A stretch of 22,236 nucleotides of DNA from Richelia sp. UBA3308 (lineage in GTDB: Bacteria > Cyanobacteriota > Cyanobacteriia > Cyanobacteriales > Nostocaceae), in assembly GCA_002361335.1 (NCBI GenBank), contig DESS01000086.1, positions 1-22,236 of the forward strand, in the 5' to 3' direction. The stretch's first letter is position 1, and every line of letters begins with the position of its first letter. The position numbers were made by a program, and so were the translations under genes. Shown in pieces: positions 7,778 through 14,287 of this stretch. The notes under the pieces are model-generated. The model was not told where the DNA came from. It ran no database searches and worked only from the letters and a program-made list of their open reading frames with translations.

Positions 7778-8913
7778 TCGCGATCTACTGAACAGTAGCG
7801 CAAATGACGGTGCTGGTTTTGTCTTCCGATTGCAGTGCGTCCATGCAAAACCCGATGGTTGTCAAACATCACCAAGTCTCCTGGTTGCAATCCTTGTTTC
7901 AAACAGTATCTTGGATCGATAATTAGCTGCATTAGCTTTCTGTATGCGGCATAAAATTGCTGGATAATTTCAACGGGTAAGTCAAAGGGAGCCGGAAATA
8001 GATTGCTAATCCGAACTTCTTTCACATTACCACCACTATCTAGGCAAAAAACCGGACTGCTAAAGCGCATATCAATGCGTTCACCTGCGGTGGGGCGAAG
8101 CCTATCGCTGTAATGTTTTTGGAAAGGAATTTCGTAACGACAAAGTAGATCGAAGGCTTCGGAATCTTCCTGACGTAGCACCTCTGCTATTTGGAAACCA
8201 TCTACAAAGGTAGACTCACCAGTACCATCATTGTTCGCGATTAAACAATGGAAAAAAATGATTCCCGGTGGTGCATACTGATAGGCATCATCGGTGTGGG
8301 GTATCAGATTCATTTGCGAGTTAGCAACACTTTTCTGACTTTCCTCTGGATCTACAACAATCTCGAACACGCGTCCATAATTAGTCTCTAATAACGGACC
8401 AAATAATTCCGCAAAAGATTCGAGTTTTCCCTTTAAGGTGGGCACATTTCGCACAAAGCAAATTCCGTAATCCCTCAAATATTCTAACAGTTGTAAACGT
8501 CCCACATCTCGAGTTTGGACTTCTTCATAGGCAATCTGCGGTAAATTAGTAACAATATTACTATGCCAAAAAATGGGTCGATGCTGACGATGCTCTCTCT
8601 CCTTAGCAGAATAGCAGTGTTGTCTCAACCACTCAGCATCATAAATACTTTTGTGAGCATCGGGTTGCCATAATATTTCCAGTGCCTTACCACTATCCCA
8701 ACTAACTGATAACGGTTCTATATCAAGTGGAACATCAACAATGCGAAAACGTTTTTCACCATGTCTGGGATCGCCACATAAAGAGCAATAGCAGTTATCC
8801 CGCAACCAAATATAGTGGAAGATACTTTGATGACCATCAGTCCAATCAACCAACAGTTTTTCCTTGTGTTGTTGAACTTTGGAGATTTGGTATTGTTTAG
8901 ATTGATTTTTCAT
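7702..8913 (-). CDS. Gamma-butyrobetaine-hydroxylase-like Fe(II)/2-oxoglutarate dioxygenase
   Basis: The 403-residue protein has two domains. Residues about 18-105 form the GBBH-like N-terminal (DUF971-type) domain with a zinc site suggested by C41, C43, C46 (NCYCSLCGDPRHG) and H99. Residues about 130-390 form a TauD/TfdA double-stranded beta helix with the iron ligands H206 and D208 (IPHTDDAY) and H357 (DNHRVLHGR), with R359 nearby for 2-oxoglutarate. Architecture and ligand spacing match eukaryotic BBOX1/TMLHE-type enzymes, which hydroxylate trimethylated amines in carnitine synthesis. The cyanobacterial substrate is unknown, so only the enzyme class is assigned. Its 3' end overlaps the convergent EamA gene. 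Its 5' end faces a divergent second 2-oxoglutarate oxygenase gene across about 300 bases. Confidence 0.9.
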   Translation of the reverse strand: MKNQSKQYQISKVQQHKEKLLVDWTDGHQSIFHYIWLRDNCYCSLCGDPRHGEKRFRIVDVPLDIEPLSVSWDSGKALEILWQPDAHKSIYDAEWLRQHCYSAKEREHRQHRPIFWHSNIVTNLPQIAYEEVQTRDVGRLQLLEYLRDYGICFVRNVPTLKGKLESFAELFGPLLETNYGRVFEIVVDPEESQKSVANSQMNLIPHTDDAYQYAPPGIIFFHCLIANNDGTGESTFVDGFQIAEVLRQEDSEAFDLLCRYEIPFQKHYSDRLRPTAGERIDMRFSSPVFCLDSGGNVKEVRISNLFPAPFDLPVEIIQQFYAAYRKLMQLIIDPRYCLKQGLQPGDLVMFDNHRVLHGRTAIGRQNQHRHLRYCSVDRDYFHSQRRILNKNLSFGEIGLLNVN

Positions 8914-9232
8914 AGCAAAATTTTAGACTAATAGGATGTCGTTAGCAACAACCTAACGGACCCCAATTCTCAAAAAAATCGATGGGTAACTTATGCCATT
9001 TTAAGCTAAAAGCCTCTCTCAGTCTGAGTTTGAAGCGAAAATAGTCTCATTTTTTGTCAAAGTCCCGTTAGAGAGCTGAAGTCCCAACTGGGGAAAAGCC
9101 TGAGAAAATGGTGCTACAAAATTGACTTGGAACCTTAAAAAAAAGCTTTAGAATGTTACTTCGAGTAGGATAGTGTGAGAGGATGAGGAGAATTTAGAAA
9201 ATTTGACCGCTAGCAAAAGCTTAGTGAGTATA
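8914..9232. promoter_or_regulatory. Divergent promoter region between two oxygenase genes
   Basis: This region must carry promoters for both directions. On the plus strand, TTGGAA (9127-9132) and TAGAAT (9149-9154) are spaced 16 bases apart, a plausible sigma-70-type promoter for the downstream pair. A hairpin with arms cgttag (8940-8945) and ctaacg (8953-8958) lies near the minus-strand gene start. GAGGAG at 9185-9190 precedes a TTG at 9203 by 12 bases, which is an alternative start of the downstream gene. Function is inferred from base pattern only. Confidence 0.35.
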
Positions 9233-10108
9233 ATGCTTAGCAAGACTATTGGAATTCTTCGGAATTTGCCAACTGGATTTTCCCATGATGCCGCCAAAGA
9301 AATTGAGGAAGCAACTTCTTTGCCATGGCAAGAAAATTCTTACAGTGAGTATACAAGTAAGGGATATGAAGCTTTTTCACTCTTTAGTAAAAGTGGAGAC
9401 TCCACCGATACAATTATTGAGGATTGCAGCCCAAAACCAACTCCTGAACTTGATAAATTGCCAACAATACGTTCATTTTTAGAGCATTGCAATCTATCGT
9501 TGATGTGGGTTAGATTAAACAAGCTTGCTCCAGGTACTTGCTTTTGGGAACATCGAGATTATTCTGAGCTCTCACAGGAGCAGAAAGTTAGGCTGCATGT
9601 ACCAATTTCCACATCACCAGATAGCTACATGGTTTTTCAAGATACATCAGTTCACATGAAGCCAGATGCTATGTGGCTTTTACGACCTGATTCAGATGCA
9701 CATGGTTTTATAAATGGACACTGTGAAAGAATCCATTTAATCATAGATGCTTATCTAAACAATGAACTCAGCAATCAAATTGATCGGGTATATTTACCTG
9801 AAGAAAGTGTGACTCTACTGCCTGAGCCAACCCCTGATATCTACGATAAACTACTTAGCCTTGCTGCTAGACTTGTTGATGAGAATCGAGAACATGATGC
9901 TGAGGAATTACTACTAAAAACCTTTTTTCAATACAATCAGCCCTTAGGTTTTTCCTATGACTTAGTTGTAAGTTTGTACGAAAAATATTCCAGGGGTGAA
10001 AAGGTGCAGGAATGGATGAGTAGAAAGTATAGATTTTTGCATCAAGAGGAACTTAAAAATGTCAAGAAGAAATGGGAGCAGCCAGATCATGCAACAAGAT
10101 CATATTGA
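9233..10108 (+). CDS. Aspartyl/asparaginyl beta-hydroxylase-family Fe(II)/2-oxoglutarate dioxygenase
   Basis: Numbering is from the ATG at 9233 (291 residues). The cupin-like core at about 80-175 has the family pattern: iron ligands H107 and D109 in CFWEHRDYSE, RLHVPIST, then H157 (AHGFINGH) and R166 (CERIHLIID) for 2-oxoglutarate. The family hydroxylates Asp/Asn side chains or free amino acids such as proline; the substrate is unknown. The C-terminal third is helical with no recognised domain. A TTG at 9203 with GAGGAG 12 bases upstream would add ten residues, so the start is uncertain. The stop lies beyond the start of the methyltransferase gene, giving a 50-base overlap and likely translational coupling. 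The two products probably act in one pathway. Confidence 0.85.
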   Translation: MLSKTIGILRNLPTGFSHDAAKEIEEATSLPWQENSYSEYTSKGYEAFSLFSKSGDSTDTIIEDCSPKPTPELDKLPTIRSFLEHCNLSLMWVRLNKLAPGTCFWEHRDYSELSQEQKVRLHVPISTSPDSYMVFQDTSVHMKPDAMWLLRPDSDAHGFINGHCERIHLIIDAYLNNELSNQIDRVYLPEESVTLLPEPTPDIYDKLLSLAARLVDENREHDAEELLLKTFFQYNQPLGFSYDLVVSLYEKYSRGEKVQEWMSRKYRFLHQEELKNVKKKWEQPDHATRSY

Positions 10109-10775
10109 AGGTAAAATAATTGACGGTCGTCTTGGACAATTTCACAGAGATGTGCATGCCCTCACTTACGATCCAGATAGACTAGAGAGAGCTTATGATA
10201 AGCACGCAGAGAATTACGATGAATTTCTTTTGGAGTTATCTGGAGACGGTACATCTGGCTGTAGCCACTATACAACCCTATTCTTTAGTAGGCACGTGCC
10301 AAAACATAAGGGTCTACGCATCTTGGATGCAGGGGTTGGTACAGGTATTGGTGGAGTTGAACTGATCAATCTCGGTTACAATCCTCTCTCGATTGTAGGT
10401 GTTGATATCTCCTCAAATATGTTAGCACAAGCACAGAAGCGAGGAATTTATGAGGCACTTCATCATGCTTGCTTCCCAGAAACAAATGAAATTTTGCAGC
10501 CAGATGAATTTGACGCAGTTCTGTGTGCTGGAGGGTTCAGCCATGCAGCAATGCCCTCCTCAGCAATGCCTGAATTTGTAAGGGTTACCCGATCAGGAGG
10601 GTTTGTTGTATTTAGCGTTCGCAAATCTGTGTATGACAAGTCTGATTCAGTAATCACTGCCATGATAAAACGCCTAGAAGAAAACCGATCTTGGAAGATT
10701 ATTGCTCAAGAGTGTGGGGACTATCTACCTGCTGATGGGGTACAAGCAGTTTACTTTGCCTGCCAAGTTCTTTAG
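10059..10775 (+). CDS. Class I SAM-dependent methyltransferase
   Basis: The 238-residue protein has a Rossmann methyltransferase core. Motif I is ILDAGVGTGIGG (88-99), the acidic ribose-binding end of strand 2 is VGVDIS (113-118), and motif IV is FDAVLCAGGFSH (151-162). The N-terminal DPDRLERAYDKHAENYD resembles the lid helix of small-molecule methyltransferases. AGAGGA at 10045-10050 lies 8 bases before the ATG at 10059, which supports this start over the in-frame ATG at 10089. The gene overlaps the upstream hydroxylase gene and is likely co-translated with it. The methyl acceptor is unknown. A stem-loop follows 63 bases after the stop. Confidence 0.88.
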   Translation: MSRRNGSSQIMQQDHIEGKIIDGRLGQFHRDVHALTYDPDRLERAYDKHAENYDEFLLELSGDGTSGCSHYTTLFFSRHVPKHKGLRILDAGVGTGIGGVELINLGYNPLSIVGVDISSNMLAQAQKRGIYEALHHACFPETNEILQPDEFDAVLCAGGFSHAAMPSSAMPEFVRVTRSGGFVVFSVRKSVYDKSDSVITAMIKRLEENRSWKIIAQECGDYLPADGVQAVYFACQVL

Positions 10776-10838
10776 TACAGACTTTTGCGTTCCTAGTTTT
10801 GCGACAATTGAAGGAGCACAATAGTTGATCTGATTTAA

Positions 10839-10859
10839 AGACGTAGCAATGCTACGTCT
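10839..10859. repeat. Perfect 10-bp-arm hairpin repeat (agacgtagca type)
   Basis: agacgtagca and tgctacgtct flank a single central A. The sequence follows the methyltransferase gene by 63 bases and could end its transcript, but only a short pyrimidine stretch follows. A degenerate copy occurs at 15944-15964, so it is best seen as a dispersed palindromic repeat. Confidence 0.6.
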
Positions 10860-11025
10860 CTACAAGCTTTTCGTTGACATTACATTTTCTAGCAAAATAT
10901 AATTCATCGGTTGATTCACCAACGGCTAATCAACCTAGGAAATAAATCCGCTCGTCTGCAACGAACCCCTAGGTGAATTCCGGAAATATCCGGAACATAC
11001 CACGGTTTTAACTAGGTGCCATAGC

Positions 11026-11205
11026 TTAATTCTTGCCCTTTCCGTGGGATTTATGTTTCCCCTTACCTTGAGAATGTTTGGGGGAAATCGGTTCGGGATA
11101 AATATAGAAAGGCTCTTTGCCGTAATTCTGGATATAAAGCTTGGTGCCACCATCGGTAGTTTCACCTTCCAAAATCAGCTTGGATGAGCGAGTTTGAGCC
11201 ACTCT
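11026..11205 (-). pseudogene. Probable 3' fragment of the gene interrupted by the TnpB element
   Basis: An open frame runs from 11205 to a stop at 11026 and encodes RVAQTRSSKLILEG, then TKLYIQNYGKEPFYIYP and a very basic tail of Gly, Lys, His and Ser. It has no ATG; a GTG at 11202 could start a 58-residue protein. Removing the TnpB element at its flanking taaacctg octamers joins this frame in phase to the asparaginase-like ORF ending at 13086, giving a 319-residue product. The N-terminal asparaginase part is clear, but this tail does not obviously resemble an asparaginase C-terminal domain. A separate small gene remains possible. Confidence 0.45.
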
Positions 11206-11210
11206 CAGGT

Positions 11211-12812
11211 TTATAAAATCTGAGATTCAGGCATACATTCTAGCTTGTCGTCCTTATTAACTATCTGGCTAGAAGTGACTGACTTGTGGGATAACTCGTC
11301 TGAGGAACAATGACTGCTCTTGATTTCGGACGCGCCTACTTTGCTTCGAGTTTGTTGATATAGCTTCCATGCATCCGCAAGGATCGGCTCCGACCCCGGA
11401 TACTCATTCTGAGCATCCAACAATGAAAGTAAATCGTCATTAACGTGTCTAGCAAGAAAAGCGGAAAACAGGTCTCGATGCATTCTGAAGCCTGTTACAT
11501 CTTCATGAACTCTCTGGGATAGACTTTTCTTGATGCGAGTACCATCCAAATGAGTCTGAGAAAGAGCCGTTTTCTTGGTAGAAAAGTTGATGAACTTGCC
11601 GCCAGTTTGTTCGACTTTGCGTTTAAGCTCTGATTGAAAAAAACCTGGTGACTTAGCAGAAATGGCTTTGCCGTATCTTTTCTGCCAGCCTTTAACCGAA
11701 ACATTTTCGGTTTTAATTATGCTGCCATGCCGAAGAATTTCATTGGCTAAATTCCTATTTTGAGATTTAGCATAACTCGACTTACGACGTTCTAATTCAG
11801 CAATATACGCTTGTATCCGGCGATAATTTCTGGTTTTTATCCATTGCCTTTTACCTTGTTTAACCTTGCCTTTATTTCTAACAATTCTGTTCCCAACTTT
11901 AGCATCAAAGTCTGGCTCGTAATTATCAGGATTAGCCATACGTTGGGAACGCAGCATTTTACGCTGTGCAGCTTTTATCTCTTTCTCAAAAGTTGGTACT
12001 TTATCTACGAAAGGTAATAAACCCGCTTTATTATCTCCTACAAAAGCAACGTTAGAAATATTTAAATCAAGCCCAACAATACCTTCACCTAAATAATTTG
12101 ATTCTTTTTGATAAGGTAGTCCTTCATTAATTAACTGCACATACCAACGACGCTTTTCATTTACATTACGCCACAAGATACGGCAATATTTAACAGGAGA
12201 ATTTAGTCCGTGAGCGATGACTGGATTAAATAAATCTATTATGGGTTCTAACTCTAGACCGTTCCAAATTAAAGCATATTTAGCGCACTTTATTTTATTC
12301 CGAACATCCTTTGCTTTACCAATTCTATTAGGACGTTTCTGCTCTATGACTCGCCATTTTAATCCTGAAGATTGAGACTTCCCTTCTACAGAGCGATATC
12401 TAGAAGCTACTTTAAACCTTACTTTTTTAGCTTGACCAAACTGTAGTTTCTTAACAGCATTAAAAGCTCTTGTGCCAACAGTTTGTTTCTCGTGAGCGCC
12501 AAGCTTGTCTGACATCCATTTAGAATTGTTCGACGTTAATGTTGCAAACGATTGAAGTTCGTACTTCGTAAATCTATTTTCTTTATCTGCTTGCTGGTAA
12601 AGCTCTATTCGTTGTTCTTTATCTTTAGTATTTTTTGCTTGTTTATATGGCTCAGAGTTACGTACCTGCCGTAACCGAATCAACGCCTCCCCAAGACAGC
12701 AGTTATAGAGTTGTCGCGCAGCTTGCAAACGAGCTAACAATTCTTTTTCTTGCTTACTACTAACTTTTAAAGGTAATTCAGTTACAAAACTAGGTGTTTT
12801 ACTTCGAGCCAT
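11211..12812 (-). CDS. tnpB: TnpB-like RNA-guided nuclease homolog, zinc-finger cysteines missing
   Basis: At 533 residues it is longer than typical TnpB (about 370-420). The N-terminal helical part reads MARSKTPSFVTELPLKVSSK, with QLYNCCLGEAL following. The RuvC residues are D249 (GIVGLDLNISNVAF), E369 (IIKTENVSVKGW) and D447 (FRMHRDLFSAF), so the catalytic triad appears intact. The usual CxxC...CxxC zinc finger between RuvC II and III is replaced by SQTHLDGTRIKKSLSQRVHEDVTG, with none of the four cysteines. A hydrophilic tail of about 85 residues follows RuvC III, and its DNA probably doubles as the omega-RNA scaffold. GAGAGG sits 8 bases before the ATG at 12812. Family members cut DNA next to a target-adjacent motif under guide of RNA from the element's 3' end. 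Whether this one is active is unknown. Confidence 0.88.
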   Translation of the reverse strand: MARSKTPSFVTELPLKVSSKQEKELLARLQAARQLYNCCLGEALIRLRQVRNSEPYKQAKNTKDKEQRIELYQQADKENRFTKYELQSFATLTSNNSKWMSDKLGAHEKQTVGTRAFNAVKKLQFGQAKKVRFKVASRYRSVEGKSQSSGLKWRVIEQKRPNRIGKAKDVRNKIKCAKYALIWNGLELEPIIDLFNPVIAHGLNSPVKYCRILWRNVNEKRRWYVQLINEGLPYQKESNYLGEGIVGLDLNISNVAFVGDNKAGLLPFVDKVPTFEKEIKAAQRKMLRSQRMANPDNYEPDFDAKVGNRIVRNKGKVKQGKRQWIKTRNYRRIQAYIAELERRKSSYAKSQNRNLANEILRHGSIIKTENVSVKGWQKRYGKAISAKSPGFFQSELKRKVEQTGGKFINFSTKKTALSQTHLDGTRIKKSLSQRVHEDVTGFRMHRDLFSAFLARHVNDDLLSLLDAQNEYPGSEPILADAWKLYQQTRSKVGASEIKSSHCSSDELSHKSVTSSQIVNKDDKLECMPESQIL

Positions 12813-12833
12813 TTGACCGACCTCTCAAATGTT

Positions 12834-12873
12834 GTTATAAATATTATAACCGTTAATATAGTAACCGTCAATA
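12834..12873. promoter_or_regulatory. Operator-like repeats between tnpB and the small divergent ORF
   Basis: Two patterns fill the 66-base gap between the divergent starts. One is a 7-bp-arm inverted repeat, gttataa-ata-ttataac, at 12834-12850. The other is a direct repeat, taaccgttaata at 12847-12858 and taaccgtcaata at 12862-12873, spaced 15 bases apart with one mismatch. This suits binding by a small dimeric repressor controlling both genes, possibly the divergent ORF product. The role is inferred. Confidence 0.4.
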
Positions 12874-12878
12874 GCTAA

Positions 12879-13070
12879 ATGAGAAATTCTAAAGGGCATT
12901 TTGTTAAAGGCAATTCGGAAGGCTATACCTCTAGCCGCAAAGAAACCATAAAAAGCAATCTAAGTATTATGGTTAACGAAAATGATTTAGCCGCATTAAA
13001 AAACATTCCCGGCTGGAGAGAACGTGTAAGAGAGCATATAAAACTAATAATTAAAGACCACGGGCACTAG
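12879..13070 (+). CDS. Small hypothetical protein divergent from tnpB, possibly ribbon-helix-helix-like
   Basis: The 63-residue protein begins MRNSKGHFVKGNSEG, a basic tail of the G-x-F-x-K-G type. It continues with a strand-like KSNLSIMVNEN and two predicted helices (DLAALKNIP and WRERVREHIKLIIKDHG). A strand followed by two helices suggests a MetJ/Arc-type DNA-binding dimer, but this is a pattern judgement without a family match. It lies inside the inferred TnpB element, 66 bases from the tnpB start, over operator-like repeats. Small divergent partners of this kind have been seen beside cyanobacterial TnpB genes as far as I recall. The start is ATG at 12879; no clear Shine-Dalgarno sequence. 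Confidence 0.6.
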   Translation: MRNSKGHFVKGNSEGYTSSRKETIKSNLSIMVNENDLAALKNIPGWRERVREHIKLIIKDHGH

Positions 13071-13085
13071 GTGCTTTACGTCGAG

Positions 13086-13871
13086 TTAACCCAGGTTTAA
13101 AAACACGCTCGCTTGCACTCTCCTAGAATTTTTTGTCAATTGAGCTAATAAAGCGTCATAAGCAGGCTCGCCCTTGACAGAGAGTGCCAGAGAGGGATCT
13201 GTAGGCAAGGGGCGCACTACTTTGTTATTCACATCAAAATCTAACCCATATTCCCCAATATTGGGATAATTGGGAGTGGAGAAGGCTTTGAACTCACTGG
13301 CGTTAGTCTTAACCGTGCGATTCCCCCTCATTAAGGTAGAATCAAAGTACAGACAAACTTCAGGTACACCTTCACAACAAGAGGTTACGGCACCACAGAC
13401 GTTTTGCAGAGCATCGGTGTTGAAACGTACAGTATAAGAGGAGTCGGCTTTCTCTACAAATAGTGGCAGTTGGGAGCCAGTCACAACTACCGGCTTGCTC
13501 AACAAAGCATTATAGTGGCCATCGCTATCCAGGCCTGTCAGCAAAAAGGACAGTATGGAAGCAGTCCAAGCCATAGTGTCCGTGCCATGGAGTACAATAA
13601 AAGCCTCATAGCTGCCGTAGGCTTCCAGGATTGCCATGGCAATCGTACACCAGTCTTTGGGCTGCAAGTTGGTACTGTCGAGAGTGCTCTTACTCGGCCC
13701 AAAGCCGATATCAATATAGCCAATGGTACAATCTGGATATTGACTTTGAATAATCGGCAAAATATTATCATCAAAAGCCTTTTGGAAACCAACAGTATCT
13801 AGTGGATACAGTCCATCAGGTCCCTGCACAGAACCAATCGTGCCCCCAGTGTATAAAATTCCTATGTTCAT
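13086..13871 (-). CDS. Asparaginase-family protein, C-terminally truncated at the TnpB element (likely broken gene)
   Basis: Residues 1-220 carry the asparaginase/glutaminase catalytic domain: YTGGTIGS with T8 and T11, LDSTNL (64-69), VLHGTDTMAWTAS with T97 and D98, VVTGSQLP (129-136) and RGNRTVKTNASEFKAFSTP (182-200). Such enzymes hydrolyse asparagine to aspartate and ammonia. At 261 residues it is shorter than full family members (about 320 or more) and lacks the recognisable C-terminal half that completes the dimer-forming fold. The last codons, from about 13091 on, lie in the TnpB element's left end; the in-phase continuation appears at 11205-11026. Activity is doubtful. The start is ATG at 13871, with no strong ribosome binding site. 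Confidence 0.8.
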   Translation of the reverse strand: MNIGILYTGGTIGSVQGPDGLYPLDTVGFQKAFDDNILPIIQSQYPDCTIGYIDIGFGPSKSTLDSTNLQPKDWCTIAMAILEAYGSYEAFIVLHGTDTMAWTASILSFLLTGLDSDGHYNALLSKPVVVTGSQLPLFVEKADSSYTVRFNTDALQNVCGAVTSCCEGVPEVCLYFDSTLMRGNRTVKTNASEFKAFSTPNYPNIGEYGLDFDVNNKVVRPLPTDPSLALSVKGEPAYDALLAQLTKNSRRVQASVFLNLG

Positions 13872-13990
13872 TAGAAGAAAATAAGGAAATTAGTTATGTT
13901 TACCACAAATACTATACAATTAATTCAGTGAATTCTACGATTCCAACTTTTTTTTCTTTCCTCCAATCTTGTTGCTATTTTTACAGTAAA

Positions 13991-14125
13991 ATCAAGTCCG
14001 GCTAATTACTTACTATATAACCCTATTAAAAAAATGGAGGTTATTATCTACCACTCATGAATACTTGTTACTCATTACTCATTAATCATTCATATCAAGT
14101 CCGGCTAATTACTTACTATATAACC
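13991..14125. repeat. Two 32-bp identical direct repeats 103 bases apart
   Basis: The 32-base sequence starting atcaagtccggctaattact occurs at 13991-14022 and again, identical, at 14094-14125. Similarity continues after each copy (aatggaggttatta and aatggcggttatta, then actcatt-type heptamers), so this is a diverged tandem duplication with a period of 103 bases. Only two copies exist and there is no cas gene, so it is not a CRISPR array. Confidence 0.75.
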
Positions 14126-14166
14126 AAGACTTAATAATGGCGGTTATTACCAAAATAACCATGAAG

Positions 14167-14222
14167 ACTCATTACTCATTACTCGTTACTCATTACTCAT
14201 TACTCGTTACTCGTTACTCATT
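14167..14222. repeat. Array of eight heptamers (actcatt / actcgtt)
   Basis: Eight head-to-tail 7-base units run without gaps in the order A, A, G, A, A, G, G, A, naming the fifth base. A shorter run of the same heptamer is at about 14067-14092. These are short tandemly repeated repetitive sequences of the kind known from filamentous cyanobacteria. Copy number is expected to vary between strains. Confidence 0.85.
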
Positions 14223-14287
14223 CACCCCCAAAGATATGATAACTGTTTAACCGGACATGATATTACCCATTGACGGTAATGCCCAAA

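Larger units (their letters stand above)
11206..13099 (-). mobile_element. TnpB-only IS200/IS605-type (IS1341-like) element with a small divergent ORF
   Basis: The element carries tnpB on the minus strand and a small divergent ORF, but no tnpA transposase. The octamer caggttta (plus strand) stands at both ends, 11206-11213 and 13092-13099. Near the left end is a hairpin gcac-tag-gtgc (13064-13074), and near the right end a weak inverted repeat aatct/agatt (11217-11227); subterminal hairpins are typical of IS605-family ends. The tnpB stop codon lies inside the right-end octamer. Mobility would need a TnpA supplied elsewhere. Exact ends are inferred from the flanking asparaginase-like ORF and the octamers. 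Confidence 0.5.
13872..14287. other. Repeat-filled intergenic region
   Basis: No gene is visible. The region holds an upstream stretch for the asparaginase-like gene (13872-13990), a two-copy tandem duplication of about 103 bases and a heptamer array. It ends in a short inverted repeat, attacc-cattgac-ggtaat (14261-14279), just past the Hsp70 stop, which could mark that transcript's end but lacks a T-run. Confidence 0.6.

Noticed and set aside
10935..11165. Minus-strand open frame of 76 codons
   Set aside because: It overlaps in another frame the better-supported fragment 11026-11205, which joins in phase to the asparaginase-like gene; the 76-codon reading has no features.
11211..12812. Cas12k or another CRISPR effector
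   Set aside because: No CRISPR repeats, tracrRNA-like sequence or Tn7-like genes lie nearby, and all three RuvC acids appear present, unlike Cas12k.
13991..14222. Possible CRISPR array
   Set aside because: Only two identical 32-base blocks occur, 103 bases apart with similar rather than unique material between them, followed by simple heptamers. There are no cas genes.
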